Source: a bacterium HR17 (GTDB lineage Bacteria; Armatimonadota; Fervidibacteria; Fervidibacterales; Fervidibacteraceae). Taken from it: a DNA stretch of 64,000 bases. Below the pieces are notes generated by a model. The model had not been told where the DNA came from. It was given only the letters and a program-made list of their open reading frames with translations, and ran no database searches. Position 1 is the stretch's first letter; every line of letters begins with the position of its first letter. Positions 34,780 through 43,062 of this stretch are shown here, one piece after another. The translations under genes and the position numbers were made by a program. The stretch spans positions 1 through 64,000 of the forward strand of contig BEHT01000015.1 in assembly GCA_002898575.1 (NCBI GenBank), in the 5' to 3' direction.

Positions 34780-35799
34780 TCACGCCTTTGGCGCTTGCGT
34801 GGGGACACCGACGGTCGTGCTGAACGCCGGCTGCAAGCGGGCGGTCGGGTCAATAAAGACTTTGGCTTGGTTGATGGCGATGGCGGCTTCGGCGACCCCC
34901 GTCGCAATGAGTTTGATTTTGCCGGGATAAGTGGCGACATCGCCCGCCGCGAAGACGCCAGGGATGTTGGTCATCATCCGTCGGTCTACTTTGATGTCGT
35001 TGCCTTCCATCTCCAAGCCCCACTCTTTGATGGGACCGAGGTTGGTCGTAAAGCCCAACGCCAAGATAACCGCATCCACAGGAAGGGTCGTTTTTTCGCC
35101 CGTCTTGTTGTGGAAGATGACAGCGGCTTCGGGATGTTCGTTGCCCACCACCGTTTCCAATTCGTGGAAGACCCGCACATCCACCGTTGAGTGCATCAAT
35201 TGCTCTACACTGTGTTCATGGGCACGGAATTGGTCGCGGCGGTGAATGAGGGTGACTTTGCTGGCGATGGGCTCCAGTGTCAGTGCCCAATCCACCGCGC
35301 TGTCACCGCCACCGACAATTAACACCCTTTTGCCGGCGAAGGTGTCCACATTGGTGACCGTGTAATAAACGCCCTTGCCTTCAAACCGCTCCACTTCAGG
35401 TTTGCCCAACCGACGGGGCGAAAACGCCCCGATGCCCGCGCAAATCAACACGGTGCGGGAGTAATGGACGGCTTTGTCCGTCGTCAGGCGGAACAGTTTC
35501 TCTTCCAACCGCTCTAACTTTAACGCCGTTTCGTTGAGGCAAACGGTCGGGTTGAACTGCATCGCTTGCTCAATGAGCCGTTGGGCTAATTCACTGGCGC
35601 GGACTTTGGGGAAGCCGGGCATGTCGTAGATGAACTTTTCGGGATATAACGCCGTCAACTGCCCACCCAATTGGGGCAAAGCGTCCACGATCTTGGCAGT
35701 CATTTGGCGCATCCCGGCGTAGAAGGCACCGAACAACCCCGTCGGTCCTCCACCGATGATGGTGACATCGTAAACTTGGGCATCCTCACGATGCGTCAT
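34780..35799 (-). CDS. Ferredoxin/flavodoxin-NADP+ reductase, thioredoxin-reductase-like (YumC type)
   Basis: A 339-residue FAD/NADPH flavoprotein. The FAD site is IIGGGPTGLFGAFYAGMR, the NADPH site is VLIVGGGDSAVDWALTLE, and the second FAD motif is GVFAAGDVATYPGKIKLI. PQLGGQLTALYPEKFIYDMP is typical of this group. The CxxC of true thioredoxin reductases is missing, which points to ferredoxin-NADP reductase. ATG 35799 has GAGGTGA upstream. The next gene on the strand is an MFS transporter; the TPR gene lies 20 bases upstream. Confidence 0.88.
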   Translation of the reverse strand: MTHREDAQVYDVTIIGGGPTGLFGAFYAGMRQMTAKIVDALPQLGGQLTALYPEKFIYDMPGFPKVRASELAQRLIEQAMQFNPTVCLNETALKLERLEEKLFRLTTDKAVHYSRTVLICAGIGAFSPRRLGKPEVERFEGKGVYYTVTNVDTFAGKRVLIVGGGDSAVDWALTLEPIASKVTLIHRRDQFRAHEHSVEQLMHSTVDVRVFHELETVVGNEHPEAAVIFHNKTGEKTTLPVDAVILALGFTTNLGPIKEWGLEMEGNDIKVDRRMMTNIPGVFAAGDVATYPGKIKLIATGVAEAAIAINQAKVFIDPTARLQPAFSTTVGVPTQAPKA

Positions 35800-35819
35800 C
35801 GTCGTCACCTCGCTGCCGG

Positions 35820-37034
35820 TCAACTTACATGTCCCTGCGGCGATCCCCATCGTTTTGGCAAGCGGGAGATGTCCATGTTGACCACGATTTCCATAGAGGC
35901 TTCAGACAAGGCGAACCCCCGCGCCTCCAAAGTGCCTTTCGGGTCGCGCATCAGGCTGATACGGAAAACGGGGTCTTCCATACACAAAGTGATGACCTGC
36001 TCCAACTGTTGCGAGTCCATGAGGTCCAACAACTCTTGGGCGTCTTCCGCCAAATCGGTGCCCGGCGCCAACGCAATGACTTTGCGGAACGCTTGAGCGG
36101 CATCGGCAAACTTGCCCAATTGCTGATACACTGCCGCCAGTTTGAACTGCAAAAGCGGATCCATCGGGGCGATACGCAAGGCGCGCAGGATAAGGGGCAA
36201 GGCGTCCTGAAAGCGCTCTTGTTGAATGTAGATGAACGCCAACGAATCCAGAAGCCCCAAATGGTTCGGGGCCTTTTCCAAACCTTTGCGCAGGTGCTCC
36301 TCCGCTTGCTCCATCAATCCCAGTTCAACGCAGATCTGTGCCATCAGTTCGCGCAGTTCCGCCGAATCGTTGCCTAACTCCAGCCCACGCTGCAGGTATT
36401 GCAACGCTTCGCGGAATTGCCCCTGCCCCCGTAACAAGTAGCCGAGCATGATCCACAGCGATGGGTCGTTGGGGGCTTGGGAGACGCCGCGACGCAGCAC
36501 AGCGATCGCCCGACGCGGCATCCCTTCCTCGTTGAGGATTTGAGCCAACAAACGGTAAGGTCCTGGGTGATTGGGGGCAATGTCCAGCGCCACCAGCAAG
36601 TGAGCGAAGGCTTCGCCCGACTCCTTCAAACGGGCGTGAAGGCGTGCGACCGTCAGGCGCAACTGCAGGTCACGCGGCTTCGCGCGCAGCCATTGGTTGG
36701 CAAGTTTGAGCGCTCGGCGCCATCGCCCCAACGCTTCAAGGACATTGAGGTAAAGTTCCTGCACTTGCGTCTTATCTGGCGCCAAGCGCAAGGCACGGCG
36801 CGCAAATGACAGGGCACGGGGCGCTTGTCCCATCGCCATTAAGCATCGGCAGTAACCGGTCAACGCGTTAAGCAAAAATTGGTCGCGCACCGTTGCCGGC
36901 GCCCTTCTTAAACGCCCAAGCAAGCGCTGAAAATATGCGGCAGCCGTTGCCCAGTCCCGCTGCTTTATTGCTTGTTTGGCTTCTTGTAACAGCCTGTCTG
37001 GGGGAATTTCACGGCTCTGTTTGTTGCGTCCCAT
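35820..37034 (-). CDS. TPR-repeat protein with NHLP/Os1348-like C-terminal tail
   Basis: A 404-residue protein with about nine tetratricopeptide-type helix pairs (for example QAPRALSFARRALRLAPDKT, LLRGQGQFREALQYLQRGLE, LGLMEQAEEHLRKGLEKAPN, YQQLGKFADAAQAFRKVIAL). The last 55 residues differ: EQVITLCMEDPVFRISLMRD then PKGTLEARGFALSEASMEIV, which resembles the DPxFRxxLLxDPxxALxxxG motif of nitrile-hydratase-like leader peptides. ATG 37034 has GAGGGAG 8 bases upstream and overlaps the end of ftsH by 26 bases, so the two are co-expressed. A role as an adaptor or quality-control partner of FtsH is a guess. Confidence 0.82.
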   Translation of the reverse strand: MGRNKQSREIPPDRLLQEAKQAIKQRDWATAAAYFQRLLGRLRRAPATVRDQFLLNALTGYCRCLMAMGQAPRALSFARRALRLAPDKTQVQELYLNVLEALGRWRRALKLANQWLRAKPRDLQLRLTVARLHARLKESGEAFAHLLVALDIAPNHPGPYRLLAQILNEEGMPRRAIAVLRRGVSQAPNDPSLWIMLGYLLRGQGQFREALQYLQRGLELGNDSAELRELMAQICVELGLMEQAEEHLRKGLEKAPNHLGLLDSLAFIYIQQERFQDALPLILRALRIAPMDPLLQFKLAAVYQQLGKFADAAQAFRKVIALAPGTDLAEDAQELLDLMDSQQLEQVITLCMEDPVFRISLMRDPKGTLEARGFALSEASMEIVVNMDISRLPKRWGSPQGHVS

Positions 37035-38880
37035 CGCCGTCACTCCCTCGCAGCGAGCCGCCTGCCGTCGGTCGCTCGCCGTTTTGCGGCGTCAGCACGC
37101 CCAACGATTGCAACAGTTGAGTTAACTCGTCACCGTCTAAGGTTTCTTTCTCCAGCAGCCGTTGGGCTACCGTTTCCAAGGCAGCGCGGTGCTGTGTCAG
37201 CAACTGCTTGGCGCGGTTGTAGCATTCTTCCACGATGCGCCGCACTTCACGGTCAATTTCGCTGGCGATCTCCTCGCTGTAGTTGCGGTCTTCCACGATA
37301 TCGCGCCCCAGAAAGACCGGTCCCGCTTTGCGCCCTAAGGTGACAGGACCAAGCCGCTCGCTCATCCCGAACTCACACACCATCCGGCGGGCTAGTTCGG
37401 TGACGCGTTCCAGGTCGTTTGCGGCACCCGTCGTGATCTCGCCAAAGACCAACTCTTCTGCAGCCCGTCCCGCCAACATCACCGTCATTTCATCCAACAA
37501 TTCCTGTTTCGTCATCAGGTAGCGGTCTTCTTGAGGCAGGTTCAAGGTGTAACCCAACGCCATCCCGCGCGGGATAATGGTCACCTTAGTGACTTCGCGC
37601 ACGCCCAGCAGTTTGCTGACCAACGCGTGCCCGCTTTCGTGGTAGGCAGCGACGCGCTTTTCTTTTTCGCTCAACAAGCGGCTTTTGCGTTCTGGACCGG
37701 CGATGACCTTCTCCAATGCTTCCAGCAAGTCGTTCATGTCGATGCGGCTTTTGCCGCGCCGCGCCGCCAAGATAGCGGCTTCGTTGACCATATTGGCGAG
37801 GTCGGCACCCGAAAACCCTGCGGTCTGTTTCGCCAACTTGGTGATGTCCACATCGTCTGCCAGCGGCTTGCCTTTCAAGTGGACACGCAAAATCGCTTCC
37901 CGCCCCTTCAAATCGGGGTTATCCACGATGATGCGCCGGTCAAAGCGCCCTGGGCGTGTCAGCGCCGGATCCAGCACATCGGGGCGGTTCGTCGCCGCGA
38001 TGACGATTAACCCGCTGTTTTGCTCCATCCCATCCATTTCCACCAGCAGTTGGTTGAGGGTTTGCTCGCGCTCGTCGTGTCCGCCGCCGATGCCGGCGAA
38101 GCGCAACCGACCGACGGCGTCCAACTCGTCCAAGAAGACGATGCACGGGCGGCTGGCTTTCGCCTGCTCAAAGAGGTCGCGCACCCGCGCCGCACCGACG
38201 CCGACAAACATCTCCACAAATTCACTCCCACTCACATGGAAGAAAGGGACACCTGCTTCGCCGGCGACGGCGCGTGCCAGCAGCGTTTTCCCGCAGCCGG
38301 GCGGTCCCATCAACAAGACGCCTTTGGGCACTTTTGCCCCTAACGCCTGAAAACGCTGGGGGTTTTTGAGGAACTCTATGATTTCGCGCAGTTCCTCTTT
38401 GGCTTCTTCCAAGTCGGCGACATCGTCAAAAGTGATGCGCGGTTGATTCTGGTCGTAGCGACGGGCACGGCTGCGGGCGAAGTTGAACGCCTGCTGGCTG
38501 CCCGCCTGCATCTGGCGGAACAGAAAAAAGAAGATGCCCAAAAACCCCAACATCACCAACAAGGAAACGATGAGGTTCTGCCATTGCGCCGGGTTCATCG
38601 GTGCCGAGCGGAACCGAAACGGCACTTTGTGTTGCAACATCAAGCGCGTGAGCGATTCGGTTTGCTCAGGCAACTGGACGGTGAACGGCATGCCATCTTG
38701 CGTGACGCCCCACGCGCGGTTGCCGCCGATTTCCACTTGTCGCACCCGCCCGCTGGTGATCATTTCCACGAATTGGTCGTAGCGGATTTCCTGAACGCGC
38801 CCCATTTGATCGCGTGCCAGCAAATAGAACAGCAGGGCGGTGGCGATGCCCAAGATGAAAAGCCATCGGAACACTCGCAT
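37009..38880 (-). CDS. ftsH: ATP-dependent zinc metalloprotease FtsH
   Basis: A 623-residue membrane AAA+ protease for quality control of membrane and regulatory proteins. N-terminal spans lie at [18 protein letters not shown] and [20 protein letters not shown], flanking a small external domain. The AAA module has Walker A GPPGCGKT, Walker [12 protein letters not shown], and the second region of homology [17 protein letters not shown]. The zinc site is [17 protein letters not shown] 38880 starts the first span; the longer reading from 38955 has no support. It overlaps the TPR gene and lies downstream of tilS on the same strand, a common neighbour of ftsH. Confidence 0.96.
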   Translation of the reverse strand: MRVFRWLFILGIATALLFYLLARDQMGRVQEIRYDQFVEMITSGRVRQVEIGGNRAWGVTQDGMPFTVQLPEQTESLTRLMLQHKVPFRFRSAPMNPAQWQNLIVSLLVMLGFLGIFFFLFRQMQAGSQQAFNFARSRARRYDQNQPRITFDDVADLEEAKEELREIIEFLKNPQRFQALGAKVPKGVLLMGPPGCGKTLLARAVAGEAGVPFFHVSGSEFVEMFVGVGAARVRDLFEQAKASRPCIVFLDELDAVGRLRFAGIGGGHDEREQTLNQLLVEMDGMEQNSGLIVIAATNRPDVLDPALTRPGRFDRRIIVDNPDLKGREAILRVHLKGKPLADDVDITKLAKQTAGFSGADLANMVNEAAILAARRGKSRIDMNDLLEALEKVIAGPERKSRLLSEKEKRVAAYHESGHALVSKLLGVREVTKVTIIPRGMALGYTLNLPQEDRYLMTKQELLDEMTVMLAGRAAEELVFGEITTGAANDLERVTELARRMVCEFGMSERLGPVTLGRKAGPVFLGRDIVEDRNYSEEIASEIDREVRRIVEECYNRAKQLLTQHRAALETVAQRLLEKETLDGDELTQLLQSLGVLTPQNGERPTAGGSLRGSDGDGTQQTEP

Positions 38881-38988
38881 TGTCGCCTCATTCACTCCTT
38901 TGCGAAAAGACCGTGTGACGAACTTGCCCCCGCAGCGACCAACCCCCCGACACACCGAAAACCTTGCGGTGAAAGCCCCGCCTTAAGT

Positions 38989-40122
38989 TTAGGACGCGGT
39001 TGGCGGGGTGGTCGGTTGGCGCTCCACGCACACCGTCCCACGCTCCACCCGCACCGTGAGGCGGTGGGGCAGGGACACCATCGCCTTTCCAGCGTGGCGG
39101 GCGATCAGTGACAAAGCCTGCTCAATATGCTCAAAACTCACCTCGTTCAACTCACCGACCAGCCGGTTGACCATCAGCCGCAACACCTGCCGTTGCACGG
39201 CGCGGGGCAACGCTAACAAGGCGTTACGCTCTACTGTGATGCTGTCGGGCGTCGCCGAGAGCGTCATTGCCGCCAATTGTTGGGCAGCGGTCGCGTGCAC
39301 CCATTCGCTGTGCTCGCGGGCGACTTCACTCAACCGCCACAGTGCCCTCTCCACCTGCGGGAACCGTTGCCGCAATGACGGTAGCAACGCCTCCCGCACC
39401 CAATTGCGCGGGCGCGTCGTGTCCAAGTTGCTCACATCTTGACGAAACTGCAGGCGATACACGCGGGCGTAAGCCATCGTCTCTGTGCGCCAGCACAAAA
39501 GCAACGGGCGGACAATGACCACGCCGGTTTCCCGCCACTGGTGAGTCGGTTCTGGCAGCGTCAGCGGGCTTTTGGGCGGGATGCCTTGTAGCCCTTCAAT
39601 CCCCGTTCCCCGAAACAGGTTGAGCAAAACGGTCTCCACGACATCGCTGGCGGTATGCCCCAACGCGACAACCTGCGCTCCGTGTTGTCGCGCCACCTCA
39701 GCGAAAAACTGGTAACGGGCTCGCCGTCCCGCTTGAGCGATGGACAATTTTTCCGCCTTCGCCATCGCCCGCACATCTACCCGCCGAGTCACGCACGGAA
39801 TTTCCCAACGCTGGCAGAGGGCAATGACAAACGCTTCATCGTCGTCGGCGTCGGCACCCCGCAAGCAATGGTTGAGGTGAGCGACAACGAGGTGCCATTT
39901 CTGCTCTTTTTGCAACCGCCACAGCACATGAAGCAGCGCCACTGAATCGGGACCGCCAGAGACCCCCACGACACACCGGTCACCCGAACGCAGCAGGTCA
40001 AACCGATGGATCGCTAGCCGCACCTTGTGCACAAGGGCTTCCGGCGCGGCGATGTAATCCCAATCGGGTAAGCCGTTCACGACGACACCGACCATCGGCT
40101 CGCCGGTCGTCGGCAACAACAC
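38989..40122 (-). CDS. tilS: tRNA(Ile)-lysidine synthase
   Basis: A 377-residue enzyme that converts C34 of the tRNA-Ile CAU anticodon to lysidine. The PP-loop is VVGVSGGPDSVALLHVLW, followed by VVAHLNHCLRGADADDDEAF, AGRRARYQFFAEVARQHGA, LGHTASDVVETVLLNLFRGT and RPLLLCWRTETMAYARVYRL. The C-terminal part is shorter and less conserved. GTG 40122 is preferred because GGGAG lies 8 bases upstream; GTG 40131 also fits. It is 18 bases after the phosphoglycerate-mutase-like gene and upstream of ftsH. Confidence 0.92.
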   Translation of the reverse strand: MLLPTTGEPMVGVVVNGLPDWDYIAAPEALVHKVRLAIHRFDLLRSGDRCVVGVSGGPDSVALLHVLWRLQKEQKWHLVVAHLNHCLRGADADDDEAFVIALCQRWEIPCVTRRVDVRAMAKAEKLSIAQAGRRARYQFFAEVARQHGAQVVALGHTASDVVETVLLNLFRGTGIEGLQGIPPKSPLTLPEPTHQWRETGVVIVRPLLLCWRTETMAYARVYRLQFRQDVSNLDTTRPRNWVREALLPSLRQRFPQVERALWRLSEVAREHSEWVHATAAQQLAAMTLSATPDSITVERNALLALPRAVQRQVLRLMVNRLVGELNEVSFEHIEQALSLIARHAGKAMVSLPHRLTVRVERGTVCVERQPTTPPTAS

Positions 40123-40140
40123 TGCGGTCACTCCCAGCGT

Positions 40141-41346
40141 TCAGCCCGTCCGAACGGGCGCGGCAATGTCCAGCAACCAACGCGCCAACTCGGCTGCCCG
40201 TTGCACCCCAACGCCCTCCCGCGCCGCCGCTTCGTGGAATTCGTCGATGCGCGTGGTCGCCCGACGCGGGTAGAACAAAAAAGGCACTTCGCCGCGCGTA
40301 TGCTTGCCGGTAACTGAAGAGGTGCGATGCGTGCACAAAATCAAGAGACGCGGCGCTGCATCGCGCCGCAGTGCATCTAACATGGTCGGCAAAAAGACCT
40401 CGGCAAACTGGCGCAGTGCGAAGACCTTTAACTCTGGATCGCGCCGATGGGCGGCTTTGTCGGGCTCGCGCAAATGCACCATTAGCACATCGGTGTCGGC
40501 AAGTAGGTCAACGGCAAACTGTGCGAGGCGGGCGTAATCGGCGCTGAGAGTGTCCAACGCAACGCCGGGAGGACGGTGCGGTCGCACGCTCGCCGCAACG
40601 CACACGCCCCGCATCGGGATGTGGTCGGTAACAGCGTCCACACGGACCATCCCCGCCAACAAACGCAAAGACGGAATACGAGGCGGCAACCCCGGTTCGT
40701 AAAGCCAGAGAAGGTTCGCTGGCGGCAGCCCTTCATCCACGCGGCGGCGGTTGATGTCATGGCGTTCCAATAACTCCAAGGCGTCGTAAACGAGTCGGCG
40801 CACCTGCTGTTCCCCTTCGCCGCGCGGCAGGCAGTCTTCCAACAGCGCGCCTTCTGTCAGTTCGTCCAGCGGCACACAATACAACAGCGCGGCACCTTCA
40901 GCCCATATCGCCAAATGACGCCGTGCGCGCAACGGCACGAAATGCCACCGTCGCTCCCGCAACCGCTCCTGCAAAAAGGTCAACAAAACGCGGGCGTCAT
41001 CGGCGTCAATTTCCACATCGGTGGCGGTAATGCGTTCACCGTCAGTCGCCGCAAACGCCAGCGTGAACGCGACATTGCGGCTGCCCAACGGGATGTCAGC
41101 GCCCAGGGCGCGAAACGCCCCACGCCCCGTGTAGAACGCAGCGCTGTCGTAGCCGAACGCCTCCAGCGCCGCCACTTCCGGGTAAACGGGTAAACTGTCG
41201 GGTATCGTTTGCGTCCATCCGACGGTGCTCTCTTTCGCCAGCCGGTGTAACACTGCGAGGTCTGCGACTTCCAACGGCGTTCGGTTACCCAGCGCCTCCA
41301 CTGGCTCTTCAGCGGCGCCGTCCAACAACAAAATCAACCCTTTCAT
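40141..41346 (-). CDS. Archaeal-type phosphoglycerate mutase-like protein (ApgM family), active-site residues altered
   Basis: A 401-residue alkaline-phosphatase-superfamily protein close to ApgM, the cofactor-independent phosphoglycerate mutase. The start KGLILLLDGAAEEP and FGYDSAAFYTGRGAFRALGA are family hallmarks. Important residues differ, however. The usual GSD nucleophile region reads VYPEVAALEAFGYD, with no Ser, and the late ADHS-type metal site reads LCTHRTSSVTGKHTRGEV. The mutase reaction is therefore doubtful; it may have another role or be a degenerate paralogue. ATG 41346 has GGAGG 6 bases upstream. It sits between purC and tilS. Confidence 0.8.
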   Translation of the reverse strand: MKGLILLLDGAAEEPVEALGNRTPLEVADLAVLHRLAKESTVGWTQTIPDSLPVYPEVAALEAFGYDSAAFYTGRGAFRALGADIPLGSRNVAFTLAFAATDGERITATDVEIDADDARVLLTFLQERLRERRWHFVPLRARRHLAIWAEGAALLYCVPLDELTEGALLEDCLPRGEGEQQVRRLVYDALELLERHDINRRRVDEGLPPANLLWLYEPGLPPRIPSLRLLAGMVRVDAVTDHIPMRGVCVAASVRPHRPPGVALDTLSADYARLAQFAVDLLADTDVLMVHLREPDKAAHRRDPELKVFALRQFAEVFLPTMLDALRRDAAPRLLILCTHRTSSVTGKHTRGEVPFLFYPRRATTRIDEFHEAAAREGVGVQRAAELARWLLDIAAPVRTG

Positions 41347-41397
41347 CGTCGCCCTCCTCGCTGGCGGTGTCAAGTCACCGAATGCCGCCGTCGGGCG

Positions 41398-42312
41398 CTA
41401 CGCGTCGGATAATGTGCGCCCCGTCAGGCGTCGGTAGGCTTCCAAGTAGCGCTCGCGCGTTTTCGCCACGATGTCGGGCGGCAGTTCAGGCGCCGGCGGC
41501 TCTTTGTTCCACCCGATCCGCTCCAAATAGTCGCGGACGAACTGTTTGTCAAAGTTCTCCTGCGGTTTGCCCGGCGCGTAAGTCGCGGTATCCCAAAAGC
41601 GCGAACTGTCGGGGGTCAGCAACTCGTCCACCAAGATCAGATCACCGTCGTCGGTCAACCCGAACTCAAATTTCGTGTCCGCCAAGATCAAACCGCAGCC
41701 TTCGGCATGGTCTGCGGCGAAGCGGTAGAGCCGCACGCTTAAGTCCCGCAGCCGCTCCGCCAACGCCGGCCCGACCATGGCAGCGACCCGCTCAAACGGG
41801 ATATTTTCGTCGTGCCCCGTTTCCGCTTTGGTGGCAGGTGTGAAAAGCGGTTCGGGCAGTTTGTCCGCCAGCCGCAGCCCTGCGGGCAGTTGAACTCCGC
41901 ACACTTGCCCCGTGGCTTGATACTCCCGCCACGCCGAGCCATACAAGTAACCCCGCACGACGCACTCAACGGGGACGACACGGGCTCTGCGCACCAGCAT
42001 GAAACGCTCCCGCAACAATGCAGCGTGTTGACGCAGTGACGGAGGGAGCGCCGTCACATCAGCCGTCAAGAGGTGATTGGGCACAATGTGTTGGGTGCGC
42101 GCAAACCAGAACACCGATAACTGCGTCAGCACCCGACCCTTGTCAGGGATAGGCGTCGGCAAAACGACATCAAATGCGCTAATGCGGTCCGTAGCGACGA
42201 TAAGCAAGCAGTCTTCGTGCGTCGCCGCTGCGACTGCGTAGATGTCCCGCACCTTGCCCCGTTTGACAAGCCGCACACCTTCGCTGTGAAGGTCTGTTTG
42301 CCAAACGACCAT
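41398..42312 (-). CDS. purC: Phosphoribosylaminoimidazole-succinocarboxamide synthase
   Basis: A 304-residue PurC, which joins aspartate to CAIR in purine synthesis. Signatures: RLVKRGKVRDIYAV, LIVATDRISAFDVVLPTPIP, ARVVPVECVVRGYLYGSAWR, LILADTKFEFGLTDDGDLIL and VDELLTPDSSRFW. ATG 42312 starts the conserved domain after GGGGGCGGG. The long family form (about 300 residues, with the C-terminal extension) is matched. An NYN gene separates it from purL, another purine gene, upstream. Confidence 0.95.
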   Translation of the reverse strand: MVVWQTDLHSEGVRLVKRGKVRDIYAVAAATHEDCLLIVATDRISAFDVVLPTPIPDKGRVLTQLSVFWFARTQHIVPNHLLTADVTALPPSLRQHAALLRERFMLVRRARVVPVECVVRGYLYGSAWREYQATGQVCGVQLPAGLRLADKLPEPLFTPATKAETGHDENIPFERVAAMVGPALAERLRDLSVRLYRFAADHAEGCGLILADTKFEFGLTDDGDLILVDELLTPDSSRFWDTATYAPGKPQENFDKQFVRDYLERIGWNKEPPAPELPPDIVAKTRERYLEAYRRLTGRTLSDA

Positions 42313-42344
42313 GTTTTTTTCCCGCCCCCTGCCGCACGGGACTG

Positions 42345-42956
42345 TCAATCCATCGCAAAGATGCCGTCTATTTGGGTCAGGTTGACGAAGTAGTCGCAGG
42401 CACGAATGAGGTCGGGTGAGGTCAAGCGGTCAGGGCCGATGACCTTGATGATCTTGCCCAACCGCGCCAAATAGTCCACCAACGGGGCAAAATCGCCGTC
42501 GCCGGTGACCAAAATCAACTCGTCCAAGTGGGGTGCCGAGGTCAGAATTTCCAACGCCATCTCCATGTCCATGCTGGCTTTGATGTTGCCGTCCGGCATG
42601 CGCTTCAACGGCTTAGCGACGATGCGGTAGCCCATCAACGCCAACGCATGCATGAAATCCACTTGGGAACGGTTTTCAGGGTCGTAACAGGTAAACGCCA
42701 CCATTTTGACCAACGCTCCGTCGCGGGTGAGGAAATCGCGCAACGCCCTGTAGTTGATTTTGGCGTGTCCGAACACCGTTTTGACACACATGTAGATGTT
42801 TTGCACATCCACAAACACGCCGACCCGCCATATGCGTTGGGGTGGCTTGGGGATGAACTCGCTCATCGGCAAGTTCCACTGACGCACTCGGTCCATCTTT
42901 TCGTCTTCCCACATCTGTTGCTCGCTGTCACTTTCTCGCCATTGCGAAAGGCGCAT
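42345..42956 (-). CDS. NYN domain (LabA/DUF88) putative ribonuclease
   Basis: A 203-residue protein. The PIN-like NYN domain starts at VGVFVDVQNIYMCVKTVFG (first Asp), continues with VDFMHALALMGYRIVAKPLK, KASMDMEMALEILTSAPHLD and LILVTGDGDFAPLVDYLARL (TGDGDF motif), and ends with PDLIRACDYFVNLTQI. All key acidic residues appear present. Such proteins are thought to be RNases of RNA turnover. ATG 42956 has AAGGAGGTG 9 bases upstream. It lies between purL and purC on the same strand. Confidence 0.88.
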   Translation of the reverse strand: MRLSQWRESDSEQQMWEDEKMDRVRQWNLPMSEFIPKPPQRIWRVGVFVDVQNIYMCVKTVFGHAKINYRALRDFLTRDGALVKMVAFTCYDPENRSQVDFMHALALMGYRIVAKPLKRMPDGNIKASMDMEMALEILTSAPHLDELILVTGDGDFAPLVDYLARLGKIIKVIGPDRLTSPDLIRACDYFVNLTQIDGIFAMD

Positions 42957-43062
42957 CGCTCAAAACACCTCCTTCAAAAACTTGCATGTCAAACGCAGTT
43001 GCGCATATAGCACGCCTCATCACAATTGTAGCGTCGCCACTGCCGCCCGCTGGCGGCAAGGG

